Of a DNA stretch of 39,551 bases, positions 11,666 to 19,800 are shown in pieces. Where the stretch lies: positions 1 to 39,551 of the forward strand of contig NZ_VIFM01000082.1 of assembly GCF_006636215.1 (NCBI RefSeq), read 5' to 3'. Below the pieces are notes generated by a model. The model was given only the letters and a program-made list of their open reading frames with translations. It made no database searches and had not been told where the DNA came from. A program made the translations under genes and the position numbers. Each line of letters starts with the position of its first letter. Position 1 is the first letter of the stretch. Source of the DNA: Myxococcus llanfairpwllgwyngyllgogerychwyrndrobwllllantysiliogogogochensis. Lineage in GTDB: Bacteria > Myxococcota > Myxococcia > Myxococcales > Myxococcaceae.

Positions 11666-13510
11666 TCACTTCTCGATGGTGTCGGTGGGAGCGCCCTGCT
11701 TCGTCTCGACGCCCTCGGCGTCACCGACGATGCGGAACTCCACGCGGCGGTTCTTGGCGCGGCCGGGCTTGGTGGTGTTCTCGGCGATGGGCTTCGCGGG
11801 GCCGAAGCCCTGCGACTCCAGCCGCTCGCGGCTGAGGCCCTTGCCCACCAGGTACTTCACCACCGCCTCGGCGCGGCGCTGGGACAGGTCCAGGTTGTAG
11901 TCGGCCTTGCCCGTGTTGTCGGTGTGGCCCTCGACGCGCAGCTTCTCGATTTCAGGGTGCGACGAGAGGATGGACGCGACGCCGTCGAGCAGCTTGTGGC
12001 TGCGCGCGCTGATGACGTCCTGGTTGTTCTCGAAGAAGACGGCCTCGAGGATGCGAATCTGGCCCTCTCCAATCTGCGCCAGCTGCTTCTGCTTGCAGCC
12101 GTGGTTCTTCTCCGTGCCCGGCTCGTCGGGGCAGTTGTCCAGGCGGTCCACGAGGCCATCGCCGTCGCGGTCCTTGTCCGGGCAGCCGCGGTTCTCCTTC
12201 GGGCCCACCTCGTTCATGCAGGCGTCGCGCGCGTCGGCCACGCCGTCCTTGTCGTTGTCCGGGTCCGGGCAGCCGTTGGTGTCCTCGAAGCCGTCCAGGT
12301 CCTCCGCCTCGCGCGGGCAGGTATCCTTGGAGTCGGCCAGGCCGTCGCCGTCCGTGTCCGGGTCATCCGGGCAGCCGTCGGAGTCCTCGAAGCCGTTGAC
12401 GTTCTCCGCCTTCGCCGGGCAGCGGTCCGCCAGGTTGAGCAGGCCGTCCTTGTCGTCGTCCTCGTCCGCGCAGCCGTTGAGCTGGGCGAGGCCCGGCGCC
12501 GTCGGGCAGCGGTCCGCGAGGTTCTTCACGCCATCGCCGTCCGCGTCCAGGTCGGGACAGCGGGCCGCGTCGTGGGGCTGGCCCGCGACACATGACGCCA
12601 CCGGCGTGTTGCCAGGGCCGAAGTTGACGCCCGCAAGCACGCGGAACTCCGGCGTGCCGGGCGTCTGGCCGAAGCCCGGGCCGCCCATGACGTAGAACTC
12701 GGTGCCGTTGCTCGTCGGCGCGCGCAGACCCAGCAGCACCTCCAGAGACTCCGGCGCGTCCGCGAAGGGCAGCGTGCCGCGCACGACGAGCTCCTCGCGC
12801 AGGCCGAACAGGTGGGCGGTGAGGTTCACACCGCCGTTCATCTCCACGCCCATCTCGTCGCGAAGCGGGTTCGCGCCGGGGGAGAGGGCGTACGTCTTGG
12901 TCCGCACCAGCGCGCCCACGTCGGCGCCCACGCGCCAGGTGTCGCCCAGCTTCTTGCCCAGGCCCAGTCGCGGCGTGAAGACGAAGCCGTCGTCCTTCGT
13001 GAGCACTTCCTCACTGCCCAGGGGCAGCGCCGCGCCCAGGTGCAGGCCCACGTCCAAGGGGCCACCGCGCGACTCGGACAACAGGCCCGCGCGCACCTGC
13101 AGCCAGGGCGTGCCCAACGCGCTGGTGTCCGGCGTGTCGAAGCCGAGCGTGCTCGTGTCCGGCCCCCACTGCGCGACGATGGGCACCTGCGCGCCCACTT
13201 CCAACCAGTCCGTCACCGCATAGGCGCCACTGAAGTGCACCGTCATGCGGTCCGAGATGATGGTGCCCTGCCGCTGGTCGTTGCGCAGCAGCACCAACGG
13301 CTCGTTCTCGTAATGCGCCGTGAGGGCGATGCGGAACGTGCCGTCCGGCAACAGGTCGCCGGTGGACAGCACGAGGCTGTCCTTCGCGCCCGGGTTGAGC
13401 TGCAATCGCTCCAGCTCGATGCTTGGGATTCGCTGGGCCTGTGCTTGAGCGGAAAACGCCCAGAGAACGGCCAGTCCTCCGAGCAGGGGATGACGACTTC
13501 TTGAATTCAA
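11666..13510 (-). CDS. OmpA-family outer membrane protein with thrombospondin type 3 repeats (TraB-like architecture)
   Basis: The chosen start is TTG at 13510, preceded by GGAGGA four bases upstream; it opens directly into a signal peptide ending AFSAQAQA. A GTG at 13537 would add nine residues before this signal. The protein has 614 residues. The first half looks like an outer-membrane beta barrel. Five Ca-binding thrombospondin type 3 repeats follow (DADGDGVKNLADRCP, DTDGDGLADSKDTCP and others). An OmpA domain comes last, with VEGHTDNTGKADYNLDLSQR and NRRVEFRIV, which bind peptidoglycan. In Myxococcus, TraB is an OmpA protein that works with the Cys-rich receptor TraA in outer membrane exchange. 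Here an OmpA protein is likewise paired with a Cys-rich MYXO-CTERM protein, in the opposite order. A structural anchor unrelated to exchange is also possible. Confidence 0.88.
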   Translation of the reverse strand: MNSRSRHPLLGGLAVLWAFSAQAQAQRIPSIELERLQLNPGAKDSLVLSTGDLLPDGTFRIALTAHYENEPLVLLRNDQRQGTIISDRMTVHFSGAYAVTDWLEVGAQVPIVAQWGPDTSTLGFDTPDTSALGTPWLQVRAGLLSESRGGPLDVGLHLGAALPLGSEEVLTKDDGFVFTPRLGLGKKLGDTWRVGADVGALVRTKTYALSPGANPLRDEMGVEMNGGVNLTAHLFGLREELVVRGTLPFADAPESLEVLLGLRAPTSNGTEFYVMGGPGFGQTPGTPEFRVLAGVNFGPGNTPVASCVAGQPHDAARCPDLDADGDGVKNLADRCPTAPGLAQLNGCADEDDDKDGLLNLADRCPAKAENVNGFEDSDGCPDDPDTDGDGLADSKDTCPREAEDLDGFEDTNGCPDPDNDKDGVADARDACMNEVGPKENRGCPDKDRDGDGLVDRLDNCPDEPGTEKNHGCKQKQLAQIGEGQIRILEAVFFENNQDVISARSHKLLDGVASILSSHPEIEKLRVEGHTDNTGKADYNLDLSQRRAEAVVKYLVGKGLSRERLESQGFGPAKPIAENTTKPGRAKNRRVEFRIVGDAEGVETKQGAPTDTIEK

Positions 13511-13576
13511 GGGTTCCTCCACGTCCGCGCTGCTCACCGGGAGCGCGCGCGGCCTTCAGCCACCAAATGTGTGTGA

Positions 13577-13694
13577 GTGCACATTTGCACGCCCCGGGCC
13601 AGGGCGTCGTGGGCGGTAGGCAGGAGGACGAGAGCCCCTGCTGACGTGTCAGGGCACGTCCGGACGCAAATGCGCGTGCCGTTGACGTGTCAGG
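13577..13694. promoter_or_regulatory. Repeated operator-like sites upstream of the OmpA/Cys-rich operon
   Basis: TGACGTGTCAGG occurs twice, at 13642-13653 and 13683-13694, 41 bases apart (about four helical turns). Each contains TGAC-N2-GTCA. Between them GGCACG and CGTGCC form a wide inverted repeat. Nearer the gene GTGCA-CATT-TGCAC (13577-13590) is a perfect short palindrome. These fit binding sites for a dimeric regulator; no clear -35/-10 pair was recognised. Confidence 0.4.
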
Positions 13695-13719
13695 TCAGCA
13701 AGAGGCGGGTGGAAGCAGA

Positions 13720-13753
13720 CCCTCCCGAACTCCTCGAAAAGAGTCCGGGAGGG
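13720..13753 (-). terminator. Terminator hairpin of the secreted hydrolase gene
   Basis: A 13-base arm (13720-13732, CCCTCCCGAACTC) pairs with 13741-13753 with one G-T wobble around an eight-base loop. It begins 12 bases beyond the stop codon of the minus-strand hydrolase gene. Confidence 0.65.
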
Positions 13754-13765
13754 AGGGGCGCATTT

Positions 13766-15373
13766 CTAGCGCAGTGGCAGGTCCAGCCAGGACGGGCCAC
13801 TGAACGCCAGCGAGGCGCCGGTGGTGTTGGCGTCGAAGTAGAGCGGGTCCTCGGTGTCGACGACGAGCGCGAGCCGGTGCCAGGCCGGGACGTCGTACGC
13901 CGTGGCGGGGAACACCAGGTTCAAGTCGAGCGGCGCGCCGGGCGTGGCGCCCGTCCAGCTCAGGGGCACGTGGGTGATGAGGCCTCCGAAGTCGCCGGCC
14001 AGGTCATAGAGGTAGGCGACCACGGTGCCCGACGCCGTCGTCGGGGTGATGCGCAGCCGCAGCGTGGCCGTGCCGCGAATGGCGACAGCGTTCGTGGAGA
14101 GCCCGGAGGTCCAGACGCCCGCGTTGAGGCGGTTGACGCCCGGCAGCCAGACCACGGGAGGAATCCCCGTCAGCGCCTGGAGCCCGTTGGTGAGCAGCGC
14201 GACGCCCGCGTCGGCGTGGGTGTCGAAGCCGCCAAAAATGGTCCGGGATGGGTTCGTGGACGAGCCGCCCAGCGTGCCGGTGCCGTCGAGCAGGCGGATG
14301 GCGCCGAGCGCGTGACGTTGGGTGCCCGAGGACACGTCGGCCCAGGACGTGTAGCCCTCCACGTCGCCGTCATAGGTGCGCAGCACCACGGGGGCTTCGT
14401 TGCCGATGCCGGTGTTGATGCCGGCCACGTACTGGTCCATCCAGCGCGTCACGCTGGTCCACACGTGGTTCTCCAGGCCGAGCAGGCCCGTGGCCTCGAC
14501 GACGGCGTGGTCCCCGGGGGCGAGCTCCAGGCGCTTGGGGCCGGTGAGCTGACCGAAGAACGCGGAGAGCTGGTTGGGCGGAAACAGGCTGTCGCCATAC
14601 GCGTTGGCGATGAGGATGGCGGGCGCGTTCGCGTTGATGCGGTCCACGTAGGTGGCGGCCGAGCGCACGCGGCCCCAACTCTTGATGCCCTCGATGTCGC
14701 GGTTGGCGAAGTAGTTGTCGATGGTGGTGCGCAGCTCGGGGCTGGGCCGGCCCAGCAGGCGCGAGGCGATATCCAGCAGGGCCACCGCCTGGGGCCTGCG
14801 CGTGTCCCCGCCGTACAGCGAAGCCACCAGGTCCGTCCAACCGGAGAGCGCGGCGACGGCCTTCACTCGCGGGTCGAAGCCGGAGGCGATGAGGGAGATG
14901 CCGGCGCCGTACGACACACCCGCCAGGCCGATGCGCGCGCTGTTCGTGGGCGTATTCGCCACCAGCCAGTCGATGACGCGCGAGGTGTCCGCGATGTCCG
15001 CGGGTCCGCCCGTGTCGATGCCACCACCAGAGGCCCAGAAGCCCCGGGGCGTGTACGAGAGGGCCACGTAGCCCTTCTGCGCCAGCGCCTTGGCCTGGGC
15101 CAGGTACTCCAGGTCATTGAGTCCCCAGCTCGCGATGAAGACGACGGCGGGATGAGGGCCGGGCGTCGTCGGCGCGATGAAATTGGCCTTCAGCACCACG
15201 CCATTGCCGACGGGGATGTCGACGAACTGGAAGCCCGTGGTCGGCACCGCCGCGAGCACCACGCGCGCGACAGGGGAGGGATTGGGAACGGATGCGGCCC
15301 CGGCGAAGGGGACGAGCAACGCCAGGAGGAGGGACGGCAGTCGGAGCAACCGGGGGGCAAGACGCTGCGCCAT
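13766..15373 (-). CDS. Secreted alpha/beta hydrolase, CocE / X-Pro dipeptidyl-peptidase (S15) family
   Basis: From ATG at 15373 (ribosome site GAGGTG) the protein has 535 residues and starts with a signal peptide (hydrophobic LLRLPSLLLALLVPFAGAAS), so it is exported. The catalytic domain (about 45-310) has the nucleophile elbow GVSYG with Ser154, a likely acid Asp261 in NAYGDSLFPP and His289 in APGDHAV, a complete triad. The C-terminal part (about 325-535) is a beta-rich jelly-roll domain typical of CocE/PepX proteins. Members cleave ester bonds or Xaa-Pro dipeptides; the substrate here is unknown. The gene follows the eCIS ATPase by 101 bases on the same strand, but that gap has an operator-like palindrome, so it may have its own promoter. 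A longer frame from TTG at 15439 lacks the signal peptide at its start. Confidence 0.85.
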   Translation of the reverse strand: MAQRLAPRLLRLPSLLLALLVPFAGAASVPNPSPVARVVLAAVPTTGFQFVDIPVGNGVVLKANFIAPTTPGPHPAVVFIASWGLNDLEYLAQAKALAQKGYVALSYTPRGFWASGGGIDTGGPADIADTSRVIDWLVANTPTNSARIGLAGVSYGAGISLIASGFDPRVKAVAALSGWTDLVASLYGGDTRRPQAVALLDIASRLLGRPSPELRTTIDNYFANRDIEGIKSWGRVRSAATYVDRINANAPAILIANAYGDSLFPPNQLSAFFGQLTGPKRLELAPGDHAVVEATGLLGLENHVWTSVTRWMDQYVAGINTGIGNEAPVVLRTYDGDVEGYTSWADVSSGTQRHALGAIRLLDGTGTLGGSSTNPSRTIFGGFDTHADAGVALLTNGLQALTGIPPVVWLPGVNRLNAGVWTSGLSTNAVAIRGTATLRLRITPTTASGTVVAYLYDLAGDFGGLITHVPLSWTGATPGAPLDLNLVFPATAYDVPAWHRLALVVDTEDPLYFDANTTGASLAFSGPSWLDLPLR

Positions 15374-15425
15374 GGAGCACCTCACGGGACTGCTGGCTAG
15401 AGGGGGAGCGTCCACGGTAACGGTA

Positions 15426-15441
15426 GATTGATTCGTCAATC
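15426..15441. promoter_or_regulatory. Palindromic operator-like site upstream of the hydrolase gene
   Basis: GATTGA-TTCG-TCAATC is a perfect inverted repeat with a four-base centre, 53-68 bases upstream of the hydrolase ATG. The spacing and AT-rich arms in GC-rich DNA resemble TetR-family operators. No TetR gene is in the window. Confidence 0.45.
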
Positions 15442-15474
15442 AAGGCATGTCGCGGATGACTTGTTAAGCAGGTT

Positions 15475-16860
15475 TCATCGTCCCGGGAGGGAGTAGCGGC
15501 CCTCCTTGTGGAGTTCGCGGGTGATGCCGTGAAGGAGGTCCTGTGCGCGAATCTGTTGGGGCGTGCGGACGACGGCCTTGAGGCAGGCGTGGCGGAGCAC
15601 GTTGATGATGGCGCCACCGGACAGCTCGTGTTCGCGCGCGAGTCGGGGCAGGTCCACGTCGTGCGCGAGGGGGAAGGGCTTGTCGCGGAAGCACGCCTCC
15701 CAGAGCCGCAGGCGCTGCGCGGGGCCGGGCATGGGGAAGTGAATCATGGACTGGAAGCGGCGCGCGAAGGCCTCGTCGAAGTGCGAGCGCTGGTTGCTGG
15801 CGAGCAGGGCGATGCCTGGGAAATCCTCGATGCGCTGGAGCAGATAGGAGATCTGCTGGTTGGCGGCCTGGTCATTGGCGTTGCGCGATTCGGTGCGCTT
15901 GCCGAAGAGGGAGTCGGCCTCGTCGAAGAAGAGAATCCAGCGCTGGAGCTGGGCGTGGTCGAAGAGGCTGGCGAGGTTCTTCTCCGTCTCTCCGATGTAC
16001 TTGGACACGACCTTGGAGAGGTCGACTCGGAAGACGGGCAGGCCCGTGGCCTTGCCCAGGAGCGTGGCGGTGAGCGTCTTGCCGGTGCCGGGTGGGCCGT
16101 GGAAGAGGCTGCGGTAGCCGGGCTTGAGTTGTTTGCGCAGGCCCCAGGTGTCCATCAGCGTCCGCTGGTGACGCGCCCAGGTGATGATGTCCTCCAGCTC
16201 CTCTCGCAAGGGGCCATCGAGCACGAGGTCGTCCCAGGTCTGGAGCGTGGTGAGGCGCTGGGCGGGGAACTCGGGGCCGAAGGGAGGTTGGTAGGTGCCT
16301 CCGGTGGTGAGGCGCTCCAGGTACTCCGGCGTGAGCTGGAGGGCGGCGGACAGGGGCGGCTCGTCCGGGTGACGGCGCTCCAGGCGCAGCACGCGTCGCG
16401 CGAGGAGCGGGTGCTCGGGATGGAAGAGGCGGTGATGGGAGAGCCGCGCCGAGAGGTCTTCTCCCGCGAGGAGGAACAACGCGGTCTCACCCGTGGGGAG
16501 GAAGCCGCCGTGGGAGCTGCCCACCAGTCCGCCGAACTCGGTGAAGCGGCGGTCCAGCGCCTGGTTGCGGATGAAGAGCGGGTCCAGGACCGCGGGCTGG
16601 ATGTGAGGCAGGTACGCGAGGATGAGGAGCAGTCGCTCCGGAGGAGGGAGTTCCAACTCGCGGACGACATCCGCATAGGGCGCGGAGAGTTCCGGCAGGC
16701 GCGGGGGGGAGAGGGCGTCCTGGAGGGACTCGTGTGGAGCGTCTCCGGCGTGCTGCTTGAGGCGGAGGTCCAGCAGTTGGCTGAACCAGGCGACCTCGGC
16801 GCGGATGCACGCGGCGTTCGCATCGAGAGAGGGGACGTCCATGTCGCTACCAGGAGACAT
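15475..16860 (-). CDS. eCIS AAA+ ATPase (Afp15/Pvc15-like)
   Basis: The 461-residue protein has a helical N-terminal domain (1-205) and one AAA+ module (about 207-440). Walker A is GPPGTGKT (255-262), Walker B ILFFDEAD (309-316), sensor 1 lies in LLASNQR (352-358) and the arginine finger region in FARRFQ (365-370). It resembles the FtsH/spastin clade ATPases that accompany every eCIS and are thought to assist assembly or disassembly of the particle in the cytoplasm. The ATG at 16860 overlaps the tape-measure stop codon by 14 bases, indicating translational coupling; ATG at 16842 is an alternative. Codons upstream of 16860 in this frame are out-of-frame tape-measure sequence. Confidence 0.9.
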   Translation of the reverse strand: MSPGSDMDVPSLDANAACIRAEVAWFSQLLDLRLKQHAGDAPHESLQDALSPPRLPELSAPYADVVRELELPPPERLLLILAYLPHIQPAVLDPLFIRNQALDRRFTEFGGLVGSSHGGFLPTGETALFLLAGEDLSARLSHHRLFHPEHPLLARRVLRLERRHPDEPPLSAALQLTPEYLERLTTGGTYQPPFGPEFPAQRLTTLQTWDDLVLDGPLREELEDIITWARHQRTLMDTWGLRKQLKPGYRSLFHGPPGTGKTLTATLLGKATGLPVFRVDLSKVVSKYIGETEKNLASLFDHAQLQRWILFFDEADSLFGKRTESRNANDQAANQQISYLLQRIEDFPGIALLASNQRSHFDEAFARRFQSMIHFPMPGPAQRLRLWEACFRDKPFPLAHDVDLPRLAREHELSGGAIINVLRHACLKAVVRTPQQIRAQDLLHGITRELHKEGRYSLPGR

Positions 16861-19800
16861 AGAGGGGCTGAGGCATCCACGGATGGGTGAGGATGGAGAT
16901 GCTCCAGGGGACCTGGTCGACGAGCACGTCGAGCGTCTTGCGTTGCACCTGGAGCTTCCAGCGGTCGTCGAGCTGCTCCAGTCGTCCCTCGCGTTGGAAG
17001 AAGGTCTCGCGCAGGCCGGCGACGGAGGTGTTGGCGATGGTGGTCCAGTTGGCGATGAGCGCCTTGAGGAGTCGGTCACAGAGGGACTGCTCGCGCTCGG
17101 TCAGGTCGATTCCGCTGGGGACGGGGGTGGGGATGGAGAGGCCGCAGAAAATCTTGTTGAGGACGAGGAGCGGCTCGGGCGCGGAGGTGCGGCCGTCGAC
17201 GAGGTACTGGAGCAGGTGTACCGCGCGCGTGGCGGGCTCCGGGTCCAGGTGGGTCTTCCCCGCGTCGTCGACGCGTGACAGGCCCAGCTCCCGGAAGAGG
17301 TGAGGGATGAAGGGGCTGACGAGGACGAGTCCGGCGTTGTCGATGTAGATGGGTGTGCCGCCGTGTTTCTCCTCGCTGAGTCGGAAGGCTGTCCGACGAG
17401 AGTCCTTCGAGGGATTCGCGGGCCGCGAGCGAGAGGTATTGGAGCGACGCGAGTCGGGGCGGGTGGTGGTGGTCCACGTGGTGACGAGGGCGTCTCGTCG
17501 CTGACGGAGCAAGGCGGCGAGGCGCGGGACGGCTTCGTGTTGAGCCAGCTCGATGGCGCGCTCCAGCAGTCGCTCGGCGGTGTTGCGTGGGTCGCGATGG
17601 CCGGGCTGGGCGGTGTGGAGGCGCGCGGAGAAGTGCTCGAAGAAGGCGGCGACGAGTTGTTCCAGGGTGAGGCTTCCGCCGGGCCGTTCGCCGAGCAACT
17701 CCAGGACGAAGCGCCAGAAGGCGGACCGCTCCGTCAGCGCGGGCGTGCCGGGTGGGGCGACTTCCTGCCATGCGGCGACGAGTACCTCGGTGGCGGAGAG
17801 GAGCGCCGCGTGGACGTGCGGAGCGAGCACGGCGCTGAAGCGTGAGAGGACGGAGTCCGGCAGGTTGCGGGCCCAGTGTTCCTGAAGCCGCTTTCGGTGG
17901 GCGTGTCGTCGGACGAAGCCGTGAAGCACTTCCGGCGATTCATCGAGGAGGGACTGGAGCAGGCGCAGCAGGGCATCGTCCGAGAGCCCCGCGTAACGGT
18001 CCGCGCTCTCCGCGAGCAGGAACGAGAAGAGGGCCTCGCGTGCGTCGTGACCCTGGATGTTGGTGGGCCGCGAGGGACGAGGCTGTGCTTTGGCGTCGAG
18101 CGGTGCCACCTCGTCGGGGCTCGAGCTGTCGCGGCGGTCAAGTGGTTCGGGCGCTGAGTTGCTGTTCTGTGTGCGCGAGGTGTCGCGCGGGGCGAGGGGT
18201 TCGCGGCCCGGCGCGGAGGAGGACTCCGATGGTGGCTCACGCGTAAGAGGCGAGGGAGAACGTTGAGGTGCGCCGGCTTCGTGTGATGCAGGGGAGGACC
18301 GCGATATCGGAAGGGGGGCGTCTGATGTGGGGCTGGAGTCTTCGCGCGGAGCGCTGGCGCCGGTCGCATCCAGTCTGCGGCTGGAGCCTTCGCGCGGAGC
18401 GCTGGCGCCGGTTGCATCCAGGCTGCGATTGGAGCCTTCGCGCGGAGCGCTGGCGCCGGTTGCATCCAGGCTGCGATTGGAGCCTTCGCGCGGAGCGCTG
18501 GCGGTGGTCGCATCGGGTATGCGGCTGGAGCCGTCACGCTGAGCGCTGGCGGTGGTCGCATCCGACATGAGCCCGGAACCTTCACGCAGTGCCCTCGTGT
18601 TAGTCGCGTCCAGTCTGTGGCTGGAGCCGTCACGAGGAGCGCTGGCGGTGGTCGCATCCGATATGAGCCCGGAACCGTCACGCGGTGCGCTGGCGCCGGT
18701 TGAATCCGGTCTGCGACTGGAGCCGTCACGCGGTGCACTGGTGTTGGTCGCGCCCAGTCCGCGGATGGAGTCGTCACGTGGTGCGCTGGTGTTGGTCGTG
18801 TCCAGTCCGCGGATGGAGTCGTCACGTGGTGCGCTGGTGTTGGTCGAGTCCAGTCTGTCGTCACGCGGTGCACTGGCGGTGGTCGCGTCCAGTCTGCCGC
18901 TGGAGCCGTCACGCGATGCGCTGGTCTCATCCGGGATGAGGTCGGAGACTTCACGCGGTGCGCTGGCACTGGTCTCATCCGGGATGAGGCTGGAGCCATC
19001 ACGCTGTGCGCTGGCGCTGGTTGCGTCCGATATGAGGCTGGAATCTTCACGCGGTGCGCTGGCGTTCGTCGCGTCCGCTATGCGGCTGGAGGGCGGGGCG
19101 GAACGTTGAGATGCACCGGCTTCGGGAGAGACAATGGGGGGCAGCGAGCTCGGGATGGGTGCATCGGCTATAGAGCTGGAGCCTTCATGCGGTGCGCTGG
19201 CGTGGGTCGAATCCGGTATGCGGCTGGAGCCTTCGCGTAGTGCTCTGGCGTTGATTGCATCCGGTGTCGCCGGTCGCTGACTGCGCGCATCCTCAACGGA
19301 GTGACGGTGCTCGAAGCCTTGGGATGGGGCCGGGATGAAGCCATCGGTGCGAGTATCCGGCTGTGTGCTCGTGCGGCTCGGGACAGCTTCTCGCGATGGA
19401 TGGAGACTCGCAGGTGGCGGCTGGGCCATTCCTGCGTCGGCTGCCTTCGGAGTGGTGGACGCTGAAGCGACCTCAGAGTCACGTGGACGTCCGAGACTCG
19501 CGGATGGTGGCTGGGCAGTGCCTGCGTCTGACTCCGTCGGGAGCGGGGCAACGGAGTCGGCCTCGGTCGTGCGTGGGCGCCCGAGCCTCGTCGAGGGTGG
19601 CTCGTGAGGGAATGCGCCCGCTGTTGGAGACAGGAGCGTCGCGTTTGCCTCGGACGCTGGTGAAACTGGGATGCTCGTGAGCGGGAACTCGGTTCGAGGC
19701 GCGTCCTTGCGCGACTGAGGAACGAGCACCGCATCTGCATCGAGCACTCGTGGATGCCCGACGCGTGCGAGCGACGGCTCGACAGGAGCTGCCTTCGCCT

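Noticed and set aside
7103..12595. A very long open frame on the plus strand (about 1830 codons)
   Set aside because: It is the complement of the Cys-rich and OmpA genes. High GC at third positions leaves antisense frames open; its translation is rich in Arg, Ala, Val and Gly with no domain.
18322..19261. Regular repeats that could be mistaken for a CRISPR array
   Set aside because: Units are contiguous 48-base blocks without unique spacers, keep the reading frame and lie inside a coding sequence.
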